DNA of 64,000 bases from Streptomyces sp. NBC_01197 (GCF_036010505.1 NZ_CP108569.1:4506001-4570000), one strand, 5' to 3'. Numbered from the stretch's first letter, positions 8,058 through 17,224 are shown. Numbers and translations are program-made. Notes: generated by a model from the sequence alone, not told the origin.

Positions 8058-10814
8058 ATGCCCGCCGCCACCACCACAGCCGCCCCTTCCGGCACGAATC
8101 CCGGCACGAAATCCCGTAGGAAGAAAGGGCATCGCGCCAGGCTGATCGTGATCGTCGTGGTGCTGGCGCTCGTCGCGGGTATCGGGTACGGGGCGTACTG
8201 GGGTGTGAGCACCGTGCGGGCGTCCCTTCCGCAGACGACCGGTGAGATCAAGGTCCCCGGCCTGTCCGGCAACGTCGACGTCAAGCGGGACAGTTACGGC
8301 GTACCGCAGATCTACGCGGACACCGACGCCGACCTCTTCCGCGCGCAGGGCTACGTCCAGGCCCAGGACCGCTTCTACGAGATGGACGTCCGGCGCCACA
8401 TGACGTCCGGCCGGCTCTCCGAGATGTTCGGATCGGGCCAGGTCAAGACCGACTCCTTCCTGCGCACGCTCGGCTGGCACCGGGTCGCGCAGCAGGAGTA
8501 CGACACCAAGCTGTCGCCGGAGACGAAGAAGAACCTCCAGGCGTACTCGGCCGGGGTCAACGCGTACCTGAAGGGCAAGGACGGCAAGCAGATCTCCGTC
8601 GAGTACGCGGCCCTGAACCTCACCAACGACTACAAGCCCGACGCCTGGACGCCGGTCGACTCGGTGGCCTGGCTCAAGGCGATGGCCTGGGACCTGCGCG
8701 GCAATATGCAGGACGAGATCGACCGGTCGCTGATGACCTCGCGGCTGAGCACCCAGCAGATCAGCGACCTGTACCCGTCCTACCCGTACAACCGGAACAA
8801 GCCGATCGTGCAGCAGGGCGGCATCGACCCGGTCACCGGGAAGTTCGACCAGAACGCGAAGCCGGGCGGCGCCGTGGGCGGTTCGGACACCGCGACCGGC
8901 GCGGTCCAGGGCATGCAGTCGCAGCTCTCCTCGCTCTCGGACACCCTGGACAAGATCCCGACGCTGCTCGGCCCGAGCGGCAGCGGCATCGGCTCCAACT
9001 CCTGGGTGGTATCCGGCGATCTGACGACCACGGGCAAACCGCTGCTGGCCAACGACCCGCACCTGGCGCCGCAACTGCCGTCCCTCTGGTACCAGATGGG
9101 CCTGCACTGCCGGACCATCTCCAGCAGCTGCCACTACGACGCCGCCGGCTACACCTTCTCCGGTATGCCCGGCGTGGTCATCGGCCACAACCAGAACATC
9201 TCCTGGGGTTTCACCAACCTCGGCGCCGATGTCACCGACCTCTATCTGGAGAAGGTCACCGACAACGGCTATCTGTACAACGGCGAGGAGAAGCCCTTCA
9301 GGACCCGCGAGGAGACCATCAAGGTCGCCGGCGGCAAGTCGCGGCAGATCGTCGTACGCGAGACGAACAACGGCCCGCTGGTCTCCGACCGGGACACCGA
9401 ACTGGCGAAGGTCGGCCAGACGGCGCCCGTGACCTCGGCCGCCCCGGACCGCGGCAACGGCTACGCGGTGGCCCTCAAGTGGACCGCGCTCCAGCCGGGC
9501 AATTCGATGGACGCGGTCTTCGACCTGGACAAGGCCAAGGACTGGACCGGCTTCCGGGCCGCCGCCAAGAACTTCGACGTCCCCTCACAGAACCTGATCT
9601 ACGCCGACACCAAGGGCAACATCGGCTACCAGGCGCCCGGCTCCATCCCGATCCGCTCCAAGGGCGACGACGGCACGATGCCCGCTCCGGGCTGGGACCC
9701 CAAGTACGCCTGGAAGGGCACGATCCCCTTCGGCCAGCTGCCCTACGAGTACAACCCGAAGCGCGGCTACATCGTCACCGCCAACCAGGCCGTGATCGAC
9801 CCGAAGAAGTACCCGTACCTGATCACCGATGACTGGGGCTACGGCACCCGCAGCCGGCGGATCACCGACCTCATCGAGTCGAAGACCAAGGACGGCGGGA
9901 AGATCTCGACCGAGGACATGCAGAAGATGCAGCTGGACAACAGCAGCGAGATCGCCAAGCTGCTGACCCCGCTGCTGCTGAAGCTGAACATCAAGGACCC
10001 GTACGTCCGCCAGGCGCAGAAGCTCCTCGAAGGCTGGGACTACACACAGGAGTCGGACTCGGCGGCGGCCGCGTACTTCAACGCGGTCTGGCGCAACGTC
10101 CTCAAGCTGGCGTTCGGCGAGAAGCTGCCCAAGGAGCTGCGGGTCGAGGGCCAGTGCCTCAATGTGCCGCCCGCCGACAGCGCCGCGGGTCCCGCCGACA
10201 AACAGAACAAGCTGGTACGGGAGTGCGGTGAGCGCTCGGCCGACTCGGCTCAGCCGGATGGCGGCGACCGCTGGTTCGAGGTCGTGCGCAAGCTGCTCGA
10301 CAAGCCGGACAGCGACTGGTGGAAGACACCGAAGACCCGTCTCGACAAGGCCACCCACAACCGCGACGAGCTGCTCGGGCGGGCCATGAAGGACGCCCGC
10401 TGGGAGCTGACCGCCAAGCTCGGCAAGGACGTCGACACCTGGAACTGGGGCCGGCTGCACCAGCTGATGCTCAATAACCAGACGCTCGGCACCGACGGCC
10501 CCGGCATCCTCAAGCGGGTGCTCAACCGCGGCCCGTTCAACCTGGGCGGCGGCGAGGCGGCGGTCGACGCCACCGGCTGGAACGCGGCCGGCGGGTACGG
10601 CGTCGTCTGGGTCCCCTCGATGCGGATGGTCGTGAACCTCAAGGACCTGGACAAGTCGCAGTGGATCAACCTGACCGGGGAGTCGGGGCACGCGTACAGC
10701 GCGCACTACACCGACCAGACGGACAAGTGGGCCAACGGCGAACTGCTCAACTGGTCGTTCAGCAAGGGCGCCGTGGACAGGAGCACGGTCGACACCCTGG
10801 TGCTCAAGCCGTGA
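8058..10814 (+). CDS. Penicillin acylase family protein (S45 Ntn hydrolase)
   Basis: Ntn hydrolase precursor of 918 aa, anchored or secreted through a hydrophobic segment at residues 29-50 (LIVIVVVLALVAGIGYGAYW) after a basic N-terminus. The alpha-chain motif VDVKRDSYGVPQIYADTDADLFRAQGY is followed by the autocleavage site GIGSNSWVV; Ser313 would become the N-terminal nucleophile of the beta chain. ANDPHLAPQLPSLWYQ and the late GGGEAAVDATGWN segment are also typical. Relatives cut amide bonds in penicillins, acyl-homoserine lactones or lipopeptides; the substrate here is not predictable. ATG 8058 follows GAAGGA at a good distance. It is divergent from the antiporter gene. Confidence 0.9.
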   Translation: MPAATTTAAPSGTNPGTKSRRKKGHRARLIVIVVVLALVAGIGYGAYWGVSTVRASLPQTTGEIKVPGLSGNVDVKRDSYGVPQIYADTDADLFRAQGYVQAQDRFYEMDVRRHMTSGRLSEMFGSGQVKTDSFLRTLGWHRVAQQEYDTKLSPETKKNLQAYSAGVNAYLKGKDGKQISVEYAALNLTNDYKPDAWTPVDSVAWLKAMAWDLRGNMQDEIDRSLMTSRLSTQQISDLYPSYPYNRNKPIVQQGGIDPVTGKFDQNAKPGGAVGGSDTATGAVQGMQSQLSSLSDTLDKIPTLLGPSGSGIGSNSWVVSGDLTTTGKPLLANDPHLAPQLPSLWYQMGLHCRTISSSCHYDAAGYTFSGMPGVVIGHNQNISWGFTNLGADVTDLYLEKVTDNGYLYNGEEKPFRTREETIKVAGGKSRQIVVRETNNGPLVSDRDTELAKVGQTAPVTSAAPDRGNGYAVALKWTALQPGNSMDAVFDLDKAKDWTGFRAAAKNFDVPSQNLIYADTKGNIGYQAPGSIPIRSKGDDGTMPAPGWDPKYAWKGTIPFGQLPYEYNPKRGYIVTANQAVIDPKKYPYLITDDWGYGTRSRRITDLIESKTKDGGKISTEDMQKMQLDNSSEIAKLLTPLLLKLNIKDPYVRQAQKLLEGWDYTQESDSAAAAYFNAVWRNVLKLAFGEKLPKELRVEGQCLNVPPADSAAGPADKQNKLVRECGERSADSAQPDGGDRWFEVVRKLLDKPDSDWWKTPKTRLDKATHNRDELLGRAMKDARWELTAKLGKDVDTWNWGRLHQLMLNNQTLGTDGPGILKRVLNRGPFNLGGGEAAVDATGWNAAGGYGVVWVPSMRMVVNLKDLDKSQWINLTGESGHAYSAHYTDQTDKWANGELLNWSFSKGAVDRSTVDTLVLKP

Positions 10815-10823
10815 CCCGGGCGG

Positions 10824-11417
10824 TCAGCCGCTGAAGCGGCGGATCCCTTCCGGGGTCACCACCGCGTGTACGGGGTGGTCGTGCGGTTCCTCCGGGACCC
10901 GTGCGACCACCTCGTCGCCGTACAGCAGCACCACCAGGGCGGGGTGCGCTTCCGCCCGTGCGAGCCGGGCGAGCACCCGGTCGTAGCTTCCGCCGCCGCG
11001 CCCCAGCCGCATCCCGCGCCCGTCGACGGCGAGTCCGGGCAGCAGGACGGCGTCGGCGTCGAGTACCGCGTGTACGCCGAGCCGTGCGCCGTCCGGCTCA
11101 CGGAGCCCGCGCCCGGCGGGCACCAGCGAGTCCGCGCCCTCGTACGCGCCCCAGTCGAGGTCGTTGTCGGGCAGCAGTACCGGAAGCAGCACCCGGACCC
11201 CGCGAGCGCGCAGCGCGTCCAGGAGCGGGCGGGTGCCCGGCTCACGGCCGACCGAGACATAGGCCGCGACGGTGCGCGCCCGCGCGAGTTCCGGGAGTGC
11301 GACGGCGTGCCCGGCGAGGACCGTGGCGGCCGATCGCACGTCATCGGGGGACAGGAGGGCGCGTGCGGCCAGGAGTTGCCGTCGCAGAGATGTTTTGTCG
11401 AAGTTTGCGGGCACCAT
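10824..11417 (-). CDS. 5-formyltetrahydrofolate cyclo-ligase
   Basis: Converts 5-formyl-THF to 5,10-methenyl-THF with ATP. The 197-aa product has the family pattern: N-terminal KTSLRRQLLAARALLSPDD with the basic RRQLLAAR helix, VAAYVSVGREPGTRPLLDALRARG, VLLPGLAVDGRGMRLGRGGGSYDR (residues about 132-155, the nucleotide/phosphate motif GxGxGYYDR variant), and a C-terminal HDHPVHAVVTP. Full length for the family (180-200 aa). Its stop lies 9 bp from the stop of the convergent acylase gene. The promoter is in the 80-bp gap shared with galU. No good ribosome-binding site precedes ATG 11417. Confidence 0.88.
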   Translation of the reverse strand: MVPANFDKTSLRRQLLAARALLSPDDVRSAATVLAGHAVALPELARARTVAAYVSVGREPGTRPLLDALRARGVRVLLPVLLPDNDLDWGAYEGADSLVPAGRGLREPDGARLGVHAVLDADAVLLPGLAVDGRGMRLGRGGGSYDRVLARLARAEAHPALVVLLYGDEVVARVPEEPHDHPVHAVVTPEGIRRFSG

Positions 11418-11498
11418 GGAAAGTTCGCAATCCTGTCGTTACCTCGGGTATGAGGACCTATTAACCGGAGCATCATCTTCCGCCGCGAAGCCAGCGGA

Positions 11499-11504
11499 TA
11501 TGGT
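11499..11504 (+). promoter_or_regulatory. Probable -10 element of a leaderless galU transcript
   Basis: TATGGT ends 7 nt before ATG 11512 and no ribosome-binding site precedes that ATG. A TANNNT hexamer 6-7 nt before the start codon is the signature of leaderless genes in Streptomyces. The hexamer overlaps the alternative ATG 11500. Confidence 0.5.
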
Positions 11505-11511
11505 GCTGCGT

Positions 11512-12414
11512 ATGACTCAGTTGCCACCCCGGATCAGCAAGGCTGTCATTCCGGCAGCAGGCCTCGGCACCCGGTTCCTGCCGGCCACCAAGGCCACTCC
11601 CAAAGAGATGCTGCCCGTGGTGGACAAACCGGCTATTCAGTACGTCGTCGAGGAGGCCGTCTCGGCCGGTCTCTCCGACGTACTCATGATCACCGGTCGT
11701 AACAAGCGTCCGCTGGAGGACCACTTCGACCGCAACTACGAGCTGGAGTCGGCGCTCACCCGCAAGGGTGACGCCGAGAAGCTCGCCAGGGTCCAGGAGT
11801 CCAGCGACCTCGCGACCATCCACTACGTCCGCCAGGGCGACCCCAGGGGACTGGGCCACGCCGTCCTGTGCGCGGCCCCGCACGTCGGCGACCAGCCCTT
11901 CGCGGTCCTGCTCGGCGACGACCTGATCGACCCGCGCGACCCGCTGCTGGCCCGCATGGTGGAGATCCAGGAGCGCGAGGGCGGCAGTGTGATCGCCCTC
12001 ATGGAGGTCGAGCCGGCCCAGATCCATCTGTACGGCTGCGCGGCCGTGGAGCCGACCGGTGAGTCGGACGTGGTCAAGGTCACCGATCTGGTGGAGAAGC
12101 CCGCCGTGGCCGATGCCCCCAGCAATCTCGCGATCATCGGCCGCTACGTCCTGGACCCCGCCGTCTTCGAAATACTGCGCAAGACCGAGCCCGGCCGCGG
12201 CAACGAGATCCAGCTCACCGATGCCCTCCAGCAGCTCGCCCACGACGAGAAGGCCGGCGGCCCGGTGCACGGTGTCGTCTTCAAGGGCCGCCGCTATGAC
12301 ACCGGCGACCGGGGCGACTATCTGCGTGCCATTGTGAGACTCGCATGCGAACGTGAGGACCTGGGCCCGGACTTCAAGGCCTGGCTTCGCCGTTATGTCA
12401 CCGAGGAGATGTAG
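11512..12414 (+). CDS. galU: UTP-glucose-1-phosphate uridylyltransferase
   Basis: Makes UDP-glucose from UTP and glucose-1-phosphate for trehalose, glycogen and wall glycans. The 300-aa product shows the nucleotide-binding signature AVIPAAGLGTRFLPATKATPKEM near its N-terminus, PVVDKPAIQYVVEEA, the VLLGDDL metal/UTP motif, the VEKP lysine and FKGRRYDTGDRGDYLRA near the C-terminus, all as in bacterial GalU. ATG 11512 fits the family N-terminus and a leaderless promoter; ATG 11500 would add four residues. It is the first gene of the galU-moeA-moaC-mog-GNAT run, only 3 bp ahead of moeA. Confidence 0.95.
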   Translation: MTQLPPRISKAVIPAAGLGTRFLPATKATPKEMLPVVDKPAIQYVVEEAVSAGLSDVLMITGRNKRPLEDHFDRNYELESALTRKGDAEKLARVQESSDLATIHYVRQGDPRGLGHAVLCAAPHVGDQPFAVLLGDDLIDPRDPLLARMVEIQEREGGSVIALMEVEPAQIHLYGCAAVEPTGESDVVKVTDLVEKPAVADAPSNLAIIGRYVLDPAVFEILRKTEPGRGNEIQLTDALQQLAHDEKAGGPVHGVVFKGRRYDTGDRGDYLRAIVRLACEREDLGPDFKAWLRRYVTEEM

Positions 12415-12417
12415 CAC

Positions 12418-13722
12418 GTGAGCAACACCCCGATCTGGTCGGTGGACGAGCACCTGGCCGACATCCTCGCGGCGGTCCGCCCCCTCGAACCGATCGAGCT
12501 GCAACTGCCCGACGCCCAGGGCTGCGTGCTCGTCGAGGACGTCACGGTCGAGGTCTCGCTGCCGCCCTTCGACAACAGCTCGATGGACGGGTACGCGGTC
12601 CGCGCGGTCGATGTCGAGGGTGCGAGCGAGGAGTTCCCCGCCGTCCTCACGGTCATCGGGGACGTGGCGGCCGGAATGGCCGAACTGCCCACAGTGGGGC
12701 CGGGCGAGGCCGCCCGCATCATGACGGGCGCCCCGCTGCCCCCCGGCGCGCAGGCCGTCGTACCGGTCGAGTGGACCGACGGCGGCACCGGCGGGGGAGC
12801 GGCCACCACCATGCGGGCCGCGAGCGGCGCACCCGAGGGCGCGAGCGGCGAGGTCCGCGTGTACCGCCAGGCCGAGGCGGGCGCACACGTACGCGAGTGC
12901 GGCAGCGACGTCCGCGCCGGCGACCTCGCGCTCGAAGCGGGTACGGTGCTCGGCCCGCCGCAGATCGGGCTGCTCGCCGCGGTCGGCCGGGGCGCGGTGC
13001 GGGTCCGCCCGCGCCCGCGCGTCGTCGTGATGTCGACCGGCAGCGAGCTGACCCAGCCGGGCGAGGTGCTCGCCGAGGGCCAGATCTACGACTCCAACAG
13101 CTTCGCCCTGGCCGCCGCGGCCCGGGACGCGGGCGCCATCTCGTACCGCGTCGGAGCGGTCACCGACGACGCCGACGCACTGCGCGCCACCATCGAGGAC
13201 CAGTTGGTCAGGGCCGATCTCCTGGTCACCACCGGTGGCGTCAGCGTCGGCGCGTACGACGTGGTGAAGGAGGCACTGTCGTCCGTCGGCGACGAGGACG
13301 AGCACGGCAGCGGTATCGACTTCCGCAAGCTGGCGATGCAGCCGGGCAAGCCCCAGGGCTTCGGTTCGATCGGCCCCGACCACACCCCGCTGCTCGCGCT
13401 CCCGGGCAACCCGGTCTCCAGCTATGTCTCGTTCGAGTTGTTCGTGCGCCCCGCGATCCGCGCCCTGATGGGTATGAGGAACGTCCGCCGTCCGACGGTC
13501 CGCGCCACCCTGGAGACCGGCAAGGCGATCAGCTCGCCCGCCGGACGGCGCCAGTTCCTGCGCGGCCGGTACGACGCGGAGAAGCGAACCGTCGCCACCG
13601 TCGGGGGCTCCGGCTCGCATCTGATCGCGGCTCTCGCCCATGCCGACTGCCTGCTCGTGATCCCCGAGGAGACCTCCGTTGCCGAGCCCGGCATGGAGCT
13701 GGAAGTGGTCCTCCTGGGCTGA
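12418..13722 (+). CDS. moeA: Molybdopterin molybdotransferase MoeA/Glp
   Basis: Inserts molybdate into adenylated molybdopterin to finish the molybdenum cofactor. The 434-aa product has the MoeA order: PFDNSSMDGYAVRA near residues 50-63, GEAARIMTGAPLPPGAQAVVPVE, the domain-III motifs VVVMSTGSELTQPGE and GQIYDSNSF, TTGGVSVGAYDVVKEAL, and ALPGNPVSSYVSFELFVRP. A roughly 25-residue Gly/Ala-rich insertion (GGTGGGAATTMRAAS) interrupts domain II and is common in Streptomyces. GTG 12418 lies 3 bp after the galU stop, so it is probably co-transcribed and translationally coupled. Confidence 0.94.
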   Translation: MSNTPIWSVDEHLADILAAVRPLEPIELQLPDAQGCVLVEDVTVEVSLPPFDNSSMDGYAVRAVDVEGASEEFPAVLTVIGDVAAGMAELPTVGPGEAARIMTGAPLPPGAQAVVPVEWTDGGTGGGAATTMRAASGAPEGASGEVRVYRQAEAGAHVRECGSDVRAGDLALEAGTVLGPPQIGLLAAVGRGAVRVRPRPRVVVMSTGSELTQPGEVLAEGQIYDSNSFALAAAARDAGAISYRVGAVTDDADALRATIEDQLVRADLLVTTGGVSVGAYDVVKEALSSVGDEDEHGSGIDFRKLAMQPGKPQGFGSIGPDHTPLLALPGNPVSSYVSFELFVRPAIRALMGMRNVRRPTVRATLETGKAISSPAGRRQFLRGRYDAEKRTVATVGGSGSHLIAALAHADCLLVIPEETSVAEPGMELEVVLLG

Positions 13723-13782
13723 GGGGGCCGCCGTGGCGGTACCGTGTCTGACCACACAGGCCTGACCGGGAGCACCACAGCA

Positions 13783-14283
13783 ATGAGTACGCAGCAAGGG
13801 CTCACGCACATCGACGAAGTGGGTGCGGCCCGCATGGTCGACGTCTCGGAGAAGGACGTCACCGCCCGCACCGCCCGCGCCGCAGGACGGGTTCTCGTCT
13901 CGCCGCGCGTCGTGGAACTGCTCAGGGGCGAGGGCGTCCCCAAGGGAGACGCCCTCGCCACCGCCCGGATCGCGGGCATCATGGGCGCCAAGCGCACCCC
14001 TGATCTGATCCCGCTCTGCCACCCGCTGGCGGTCTCCGGGGTGAAGCTCGACCTGACCGTCGCCGACGACGCGGTCGAGATCCTCGCCACTGTGAAGACC
14101 ACCGACAGGACCGGCGTCGAGATGGAGGCGCTGACGGCCGTCACGGTCGCCGCGCTCACCGTGATCGACATGGTGAAGGCGGTCGACAAGGGAGCGGTCA
14201 TCACCGACGTCCGGGTAGAGGAGAAGACGGGCGGCAAGTCCGGCACGTACCGCCGCGCGGACCCGGAGGGGACCGGAGCATGA
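13783..14283 (+). CDS. moaC: Cyclic pyranopterin monophosphate synthase MoaC
   Basis: Second enzyme of molybdopterin synthesis; makes cyclic pyranopterin monophosphate from the MoaA product. The 166-aa product contains LTHIDEVGAARMVDVSEKDVTAR, GDALATARIAGIMGAKRTPDLIPLCHPL (the His of LCHPL is catalytic), TTDRTGVEMEALTAVTVAALT and the DMVKAVDKGAVITDV end with its conserved lysine. ATG 13783 gives the normal family length; GTG 13744 is also in frame and would add 13 residues. It overlaps the next gene by 4 bp. Confidence 0.94.
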   Translation: MSTQQGLTHIDEVGAARMVDVSEKDVTARTARAAGRVLVSPRVVELLRGEGVPKGDALATARIAGIMGAKRTPDLIPLCHPLAVSGVKLDLTVADDAVEILATVKTTDRTGVEMEALTAVTVAALTVIDMVKAVDKGAVITDVRVEEKTGGKSGTYRRADPEGTGA

Positions 14284-14807
14284 CGACGCCGACCACCCCG
14301 CCCACGCCACGGCCGTACACCGCGCTCGTGGTGACGGCGTCGAACCGCGCGTCGGCGGGGGTCTACGCGGACCGGGGCGGCCCGCTCATCGCCGAGGCGC
14401 TCAACGGCCTCGGCTTCACGGTCGAAGGCCCGCAGGTCGTCCCGGACGGCGATCCGGTCGAGCAGGCGCTGCGCGCCGGGGTCGCGGCGGCGTACGACGT
14501 CATCGTCACCACCGGCGGTACCGGCATCTCGCCCACCGACCGCACCCCCGACGCGACCCTGCGCGTCCTCGACCGCGAGATCCCGGGCATCCCGGAGGCG
14601 ATCCGCGCCGAGGGCCTGGCCAAGGTCCCGACCGCCGCACTCTCACGGGGCGTCGCCGGGCTGGCCGGCACGACCCTCGTCGTCAACCTCCCCGGCTCGA
14701 CCGGCGGCGTCCGCGACGGACTCGCCGTACTCGAACGGCTGCTGGTGCATGCCGTGGACCAGATCCGGGGCGGCGACCACCCCAGACCCGCCGGGAGCAT
14801 GAGCTGA
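14280..14807 (+). CDS. mog: MogA/MoaB family molybdenum cofactor protein
   Basis: Adenylyltransferase-type protein of the MoCF-biosynthesis fold that activates molybdopterin with AMP before MoeA acts. The 175-aa product has the fold signatures ALVVTASNRASAGVYADRGGPLI, VIVTTGGTGISPTDRTPDATL and LVVNLPGSTGGVRDGLAVL. MoaB and MogA cannot be told apart safely by sequence alone. The ATG overlaps the moaC stop (ATGA), a translational-coupling arrangement. Confidence 0.9.
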   Translation: MTTPTTPPTPRPYTALVVTASNRASAGVYADRGGPLIAEALNGLGFTVEGPQVVPDGDPVEQALRAGVAAAYDVIVTTGGTGISPTDRTPDATLRVLDREIPGIPEAIRAEGLAKVPTAALSRGVAGLAGTTLVVNLPGSTGGVRDGLAVLERLLVHAVDQIRGGDHPRPAGSMS

Positions 14808-14824
14808 ACCTCTCACCGTGGCCC

Positions 14825-15436
14825 GTGGAACTGGCAGAAGGCCCCATCGCCCTGCGCCCCATAAAACTGCGGGACCAGAAGGTCTGGCGCGAGGTGAACC
14901 GGCGCAACCGCGACTGGCTGCGCCCCTGGGAGGCGACCGTTCCGCCGCCCGCACCGGGCGGCCCGGTCGCGCAGCGCCCCACGTACCGGCAGATGGTCCG
15001 CCATCTGCGCTCGGAGGCGCACGCCGGGCGGATGCTGCCCTTCGTGATCGAGTACCAGGGACGGCTGGTCGGGCAGCTCACGGTGGCCGGGATCACCTGG
15101 GGCTCGATGTGCTCGGGCCATGTCGGTTACTGGGTCGACCGCGAGGTCGCCGGGCGGGGCGTCATGCCGACCGCGGTGGCGCTCGCCGTCGACCACTGTT
15201 TCCGCACCGTCGGCATGCACCGCATGGAGGTCTGCATTCGCCCGGAGAACGAGCCGAGCCGGCGGGTCGTGGAGAAACTCGGATTCCGCGAGGAGGGGCT
15301 GCGGCCGCGTTATCTGCACATCGACGGGGGCTGGCGTGACCATCTGGTCTTCGCGCTGACCGCCGAAGAAGTCCCTGACGGGCTGCTCAACAGGTGGCGC
15401 CGGGCGCGTCCGGGGACGACACCGAAGCTGCCGTGA
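14825..15436 (+). CDS. GNAT N-acetyltransferase (RimJ-like)
   Basis: Acetyltransferase of the RimJ/RimL type, which acetylate protein N-termini or small amines. The 203-aa product opens with ELAEGPIALRPIKLRDQKVWREV, has GQLTVAGITWGSMCSGHVGYWVD, the acetyl-CoA site VAGRGVMPTAVALAVDHCF and the motif-B stretch RPENEPSRRVVEKLGFREEGL. These are standard RimJ-like features. GTG 14825 is the first normal start; the frame continues upstream (NLSPWPV) to a CTG overlapping the mog stop, and that longer form is possible. Last gene of the galU operon. Confidence 0.88.
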   Translation: MELAEGPIALRPIKLRDQKVWREVNRRNRDWLRPWEATVPPPAPGGPVAQRPTYRQMVRHLRSEAHAGRMLPFVIEYQGRLVGQLTVAGITWGSMCSGHVGYWVDREVAGRGVMPTAVALAVDHCFRTVGMHRMEVCIRPENEPSRRVVEKLGFREEGLRPRYLHIDGGWRDHLVFALTAEEVPDGLLNRWRRARPGTTPKLP

Positions 15437-15689
15437 AGTTGTTCGCGAGCTGTCCGGGGCTGTTCCGGGGAGCGTTCCGGACGCAGTCCGGGAGCGGCCG
15501 GAAGACCCCTTAAATAAAATAAGTGTTCGAAATGGGTGGCCAATCGGGCATCGTCCGAAGTGAACGCGCCCACATTCGGCGACTGTTGATCCGAACAATC
15601 ACAAAAAAAGTTCGAGATATCAGCCGGATCGTGCGACACACCGGGCCAATTGGCAGATGGCCCCATGCGGACCCCTCTACGGTGTGAGG
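15437..15689. promoter_or_regulatory. AT-rich intergenic region upstream of sepX
   Basis: About 250 bp without a gene, markedly richer in A and T than its surroundings (for example TAAATAAAATAAG near 15513). TACGGT at 15678-15683 ends 6 nt before the sepX GTG and is a likely leaderless -10 element. The rest probably holds upstream promoters for this cell-division gene. No clear operator repeat is seen. Confidence 0.5.
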
Positions 15690-16757
15690 GTGAGCAGTAG
15701 TGGCCTCATCTACGCAGTCATCGTCGGGGCCTGGGCCGCCTACTTGGTGCCGATGTGGCTCCGCAGGCAGGACGAGCTGAACGAGGCCCGTCCGACGGAA
15801 CGCTTCAGCACCGCCATCCGGCTGCTGTCCGGACGGGCGGGAATGGAGCGCCGGTACGCCAGGGAGCTTCAGGAGCGCGCAGCCGGTGAAGGTGTTCCCG
15901 ACGATGTGGTGCCGGACAGTGCGACGGATTCCCCGAGTTCCGTCGACGTCCGGTCCTTCGCCATGTCCTCGGAGGAGCCGGTCGCCCCGGTGGCCCGCCA
16001 GGAGCGGCCCGCCCGGAAGGCGCGCCGTACCGGTCCCGCCGACGGCCCGGCCGCCGAGCGCGCCCGGCGGCTGAAAGTGCTCGCCCGCCGCAGACGTACC
16101 ACCGTGCTGCTCTTCGTGGCGTTCACCCTCGGCGCGATCGTCGCAGCGGTCGGCGGCCTGGGCTTCCTCTGGGCGCCCGCCGCGCCCGCGGTGCTGCTGA
16201 GCACGTACATCGTGTACCTGCGGACCCACGAGCGGCGCCGCTTCGCCTTCACGATGGACCGGCGCAGGGCCGAGGCCGCCGCGCAGCGGCTGCGCGAGAA
16301 CCGCTCCCGCCGCCCCGGCGCGGGCGCGGCCGAACAGCGCGCGGACGCCGAAGCGCGCCACCCCGAGCCCGAGCCCGCGCCGGCAGTCTCCGCGCAGGAG
16401 GCCGGCCGCCGCGCCCTGGTCGAGCAGACGGACCACGCGGAGTGGGTCGACCAGCAGCGTGAGCGCGGCCGGGGCCGGGGCGACAGCTGGGAGCCCGTCC
16501 CGGTACCGCTGCCGACGTACGTCACCGCACCGGTCGCGCCCCGGGCGCCGGGCAGCATCGACCTGGGAGCCCCCGACACGTGGAGCTCGGCCCGCTCGTC
16601 CAGCGTGCCCGAGCCGGCAGCCGACGATCTCCCGGACCCTGCCGCCGCCGCCCGGGACCGGCAGAACCCGGCGGCCCGCCGCCCCCGCGAGCGCGGGCGT
16701 ACGCCCCTCTTCGACCAGTACGAGGACGAGGACCGGCCGCGCGCGGCCAACGAGTGA
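15690..16757 (+). CDS. sepX: Divisome protein SepX (SepX/GlpR family)
   Basis: Actinobacterial membrane protein needed for normal cross-wall formation and sporulation septation. The 355-aa product begins VSSSGLIYAVIVGAWAAYLVPMWLRRQDELNEARPTERF: one N-terminal membrane helix and the family signature. A second hydrophobic pair lies near residues 140-175 (VLLFVAFTLGAIVAAVGGLGF, then APAAPAVLLSTYIVYL). The rest is charged and proline/arginine rich, probably disordered. GTG 15690 is the likely leaderless start. Monocistronic by spacing; tRNA-Ala follows. Confidence 0.85.
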   Translation: MSSSGLIYAVIVGAWAAYLVPMWLRRQDELNEARPTERFSTAIRLLSGRAGMERRYARELQERAAGEGVPDDVVPDSATDSPSSVDVRSFAMSSEEPVAPVARQERPARKARRTGPADGPAAERARRLKVLARRRRTTVLLFVAFTLGAIVAAVGGLGFLWAPAAPAVLLSTYIVYLRTHERRRFAFTMDRRRAEAAAQRLRENRSRRPGAGAAEQRADAEARHPEPEPAPAVSAQEAGRRALVEQTDHAEWVDQQRERGRGRGDSWEPVPVPLPTYVTAPVAPRAPGSIDLGAPDTWSSARSSSVPEPAADDLPDPAAAARDRQNPAARRPRERGRTPLFDQYEDEDRPRAANE

Positions 16758-16842
16758 CCCGGCCGGGGCGGGCAACCGTGACCAGCGGGGGAGCGGATTT
16801 CCGAGCACCCCGGCAGGGGTGCTAAAGTTTCACTCGTTGCAA

Positions 16843-16916
16843 GGGCCTGTGGCGCAGTCTGGTAGCGCACCTCGTTCGCATCGAGGGGGTCTGGGGTTCA
16901 AATCCCCACAGGTCCA
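16843..16916 (+). tRNA. tRNA-Ala (anticodon CGC)
   Basis: Acceptor arm GGGCCTG (16843-16849) pairs with CAGGTCC (16909-16915), followed by A73. The anticodon stem CCTCG/CGAGG encloses the loop TTCGCAT, so the anticodon is CGC, reading GCG. The T arm has TGGGGTTCAAATCCCCA. CCA is not encoded. GCTAAAGT just upstream (about 16821-16828) is a likely -10. No element is inserted at this tRNA. Confidence 0.96.
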
Positions 16917-16955
16917 CCGCAAGGATCGTCTCCGGTTCATCCCGGAGCGGTTCAT

Positions 16956-16994
16956 GAAATCCCGGTCAGACGGTTTCCGTCCGGCCGGGATTTC
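16956..16994 (+). terminator. Terminator hairpin after tRNA-Ala
   Basis: GAAATCCCGG (16956-16965) and CCGGGATTTC (16985-16994) form a perfect 10-bp stem, with GACGG/CCGTC nested inside. It lies 40 bp past the tRNA, the usual place for a factor-independent terminator. Confidence 0.7.
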
Positions 16995-17089
16995 GTCGTT
17001 TCCGCGGTCTTACCCGGACGGCGGGACCCTGCCCGGACGCCGGCCCGGGCCATCGCCCCACGGCCGGCGGTCCGGGCGCGGCCAGGTCG

Positions 17090-17224
17090 GTGCCGACCCG
17101 CGAGCCGTTCCTGCGGTCGGACGCCGATCCGGCCGTCGTGGACGACATCGGGCACCACATGGTGATGGGGGGCCTCGGCGGTGTGTACCTCTTCGTCTGT
17201 ACGGCCTGCCCCGGGATGCCGTAG
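17090..17224 (+). pseudogene. Possible remnant of a protein C-terminus
   Basis: The gap 16917-17349 (about 430 bp) holds the tRNA terminator and, after it, a short frame reading VPTREPFLRSDADPAVVDD, then GHHMVMGGLGGVYLFVCTACPGMP and a stop at 17222-17224. The composition and the Gly-rich, Cys-containing end look like the end of a real protein rather than a shadow frame, but there is no plausible start or upstream coding sequence. Most likely a decayed gene; it could be chance. Confidence 0.35.

Noticed and set aside
11473..14310. 945-residue minus-strand open frame opposite galU-moeA-moaC
   Set aside because: Antisense shadow of three recognisable genes; no domain or ribosome-binding site.
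16843..16916. tRNA-Ala as an integration site
   Set aside because: No integrase, no duplicated tRNA 3' end and ordinary core genes on both sides.
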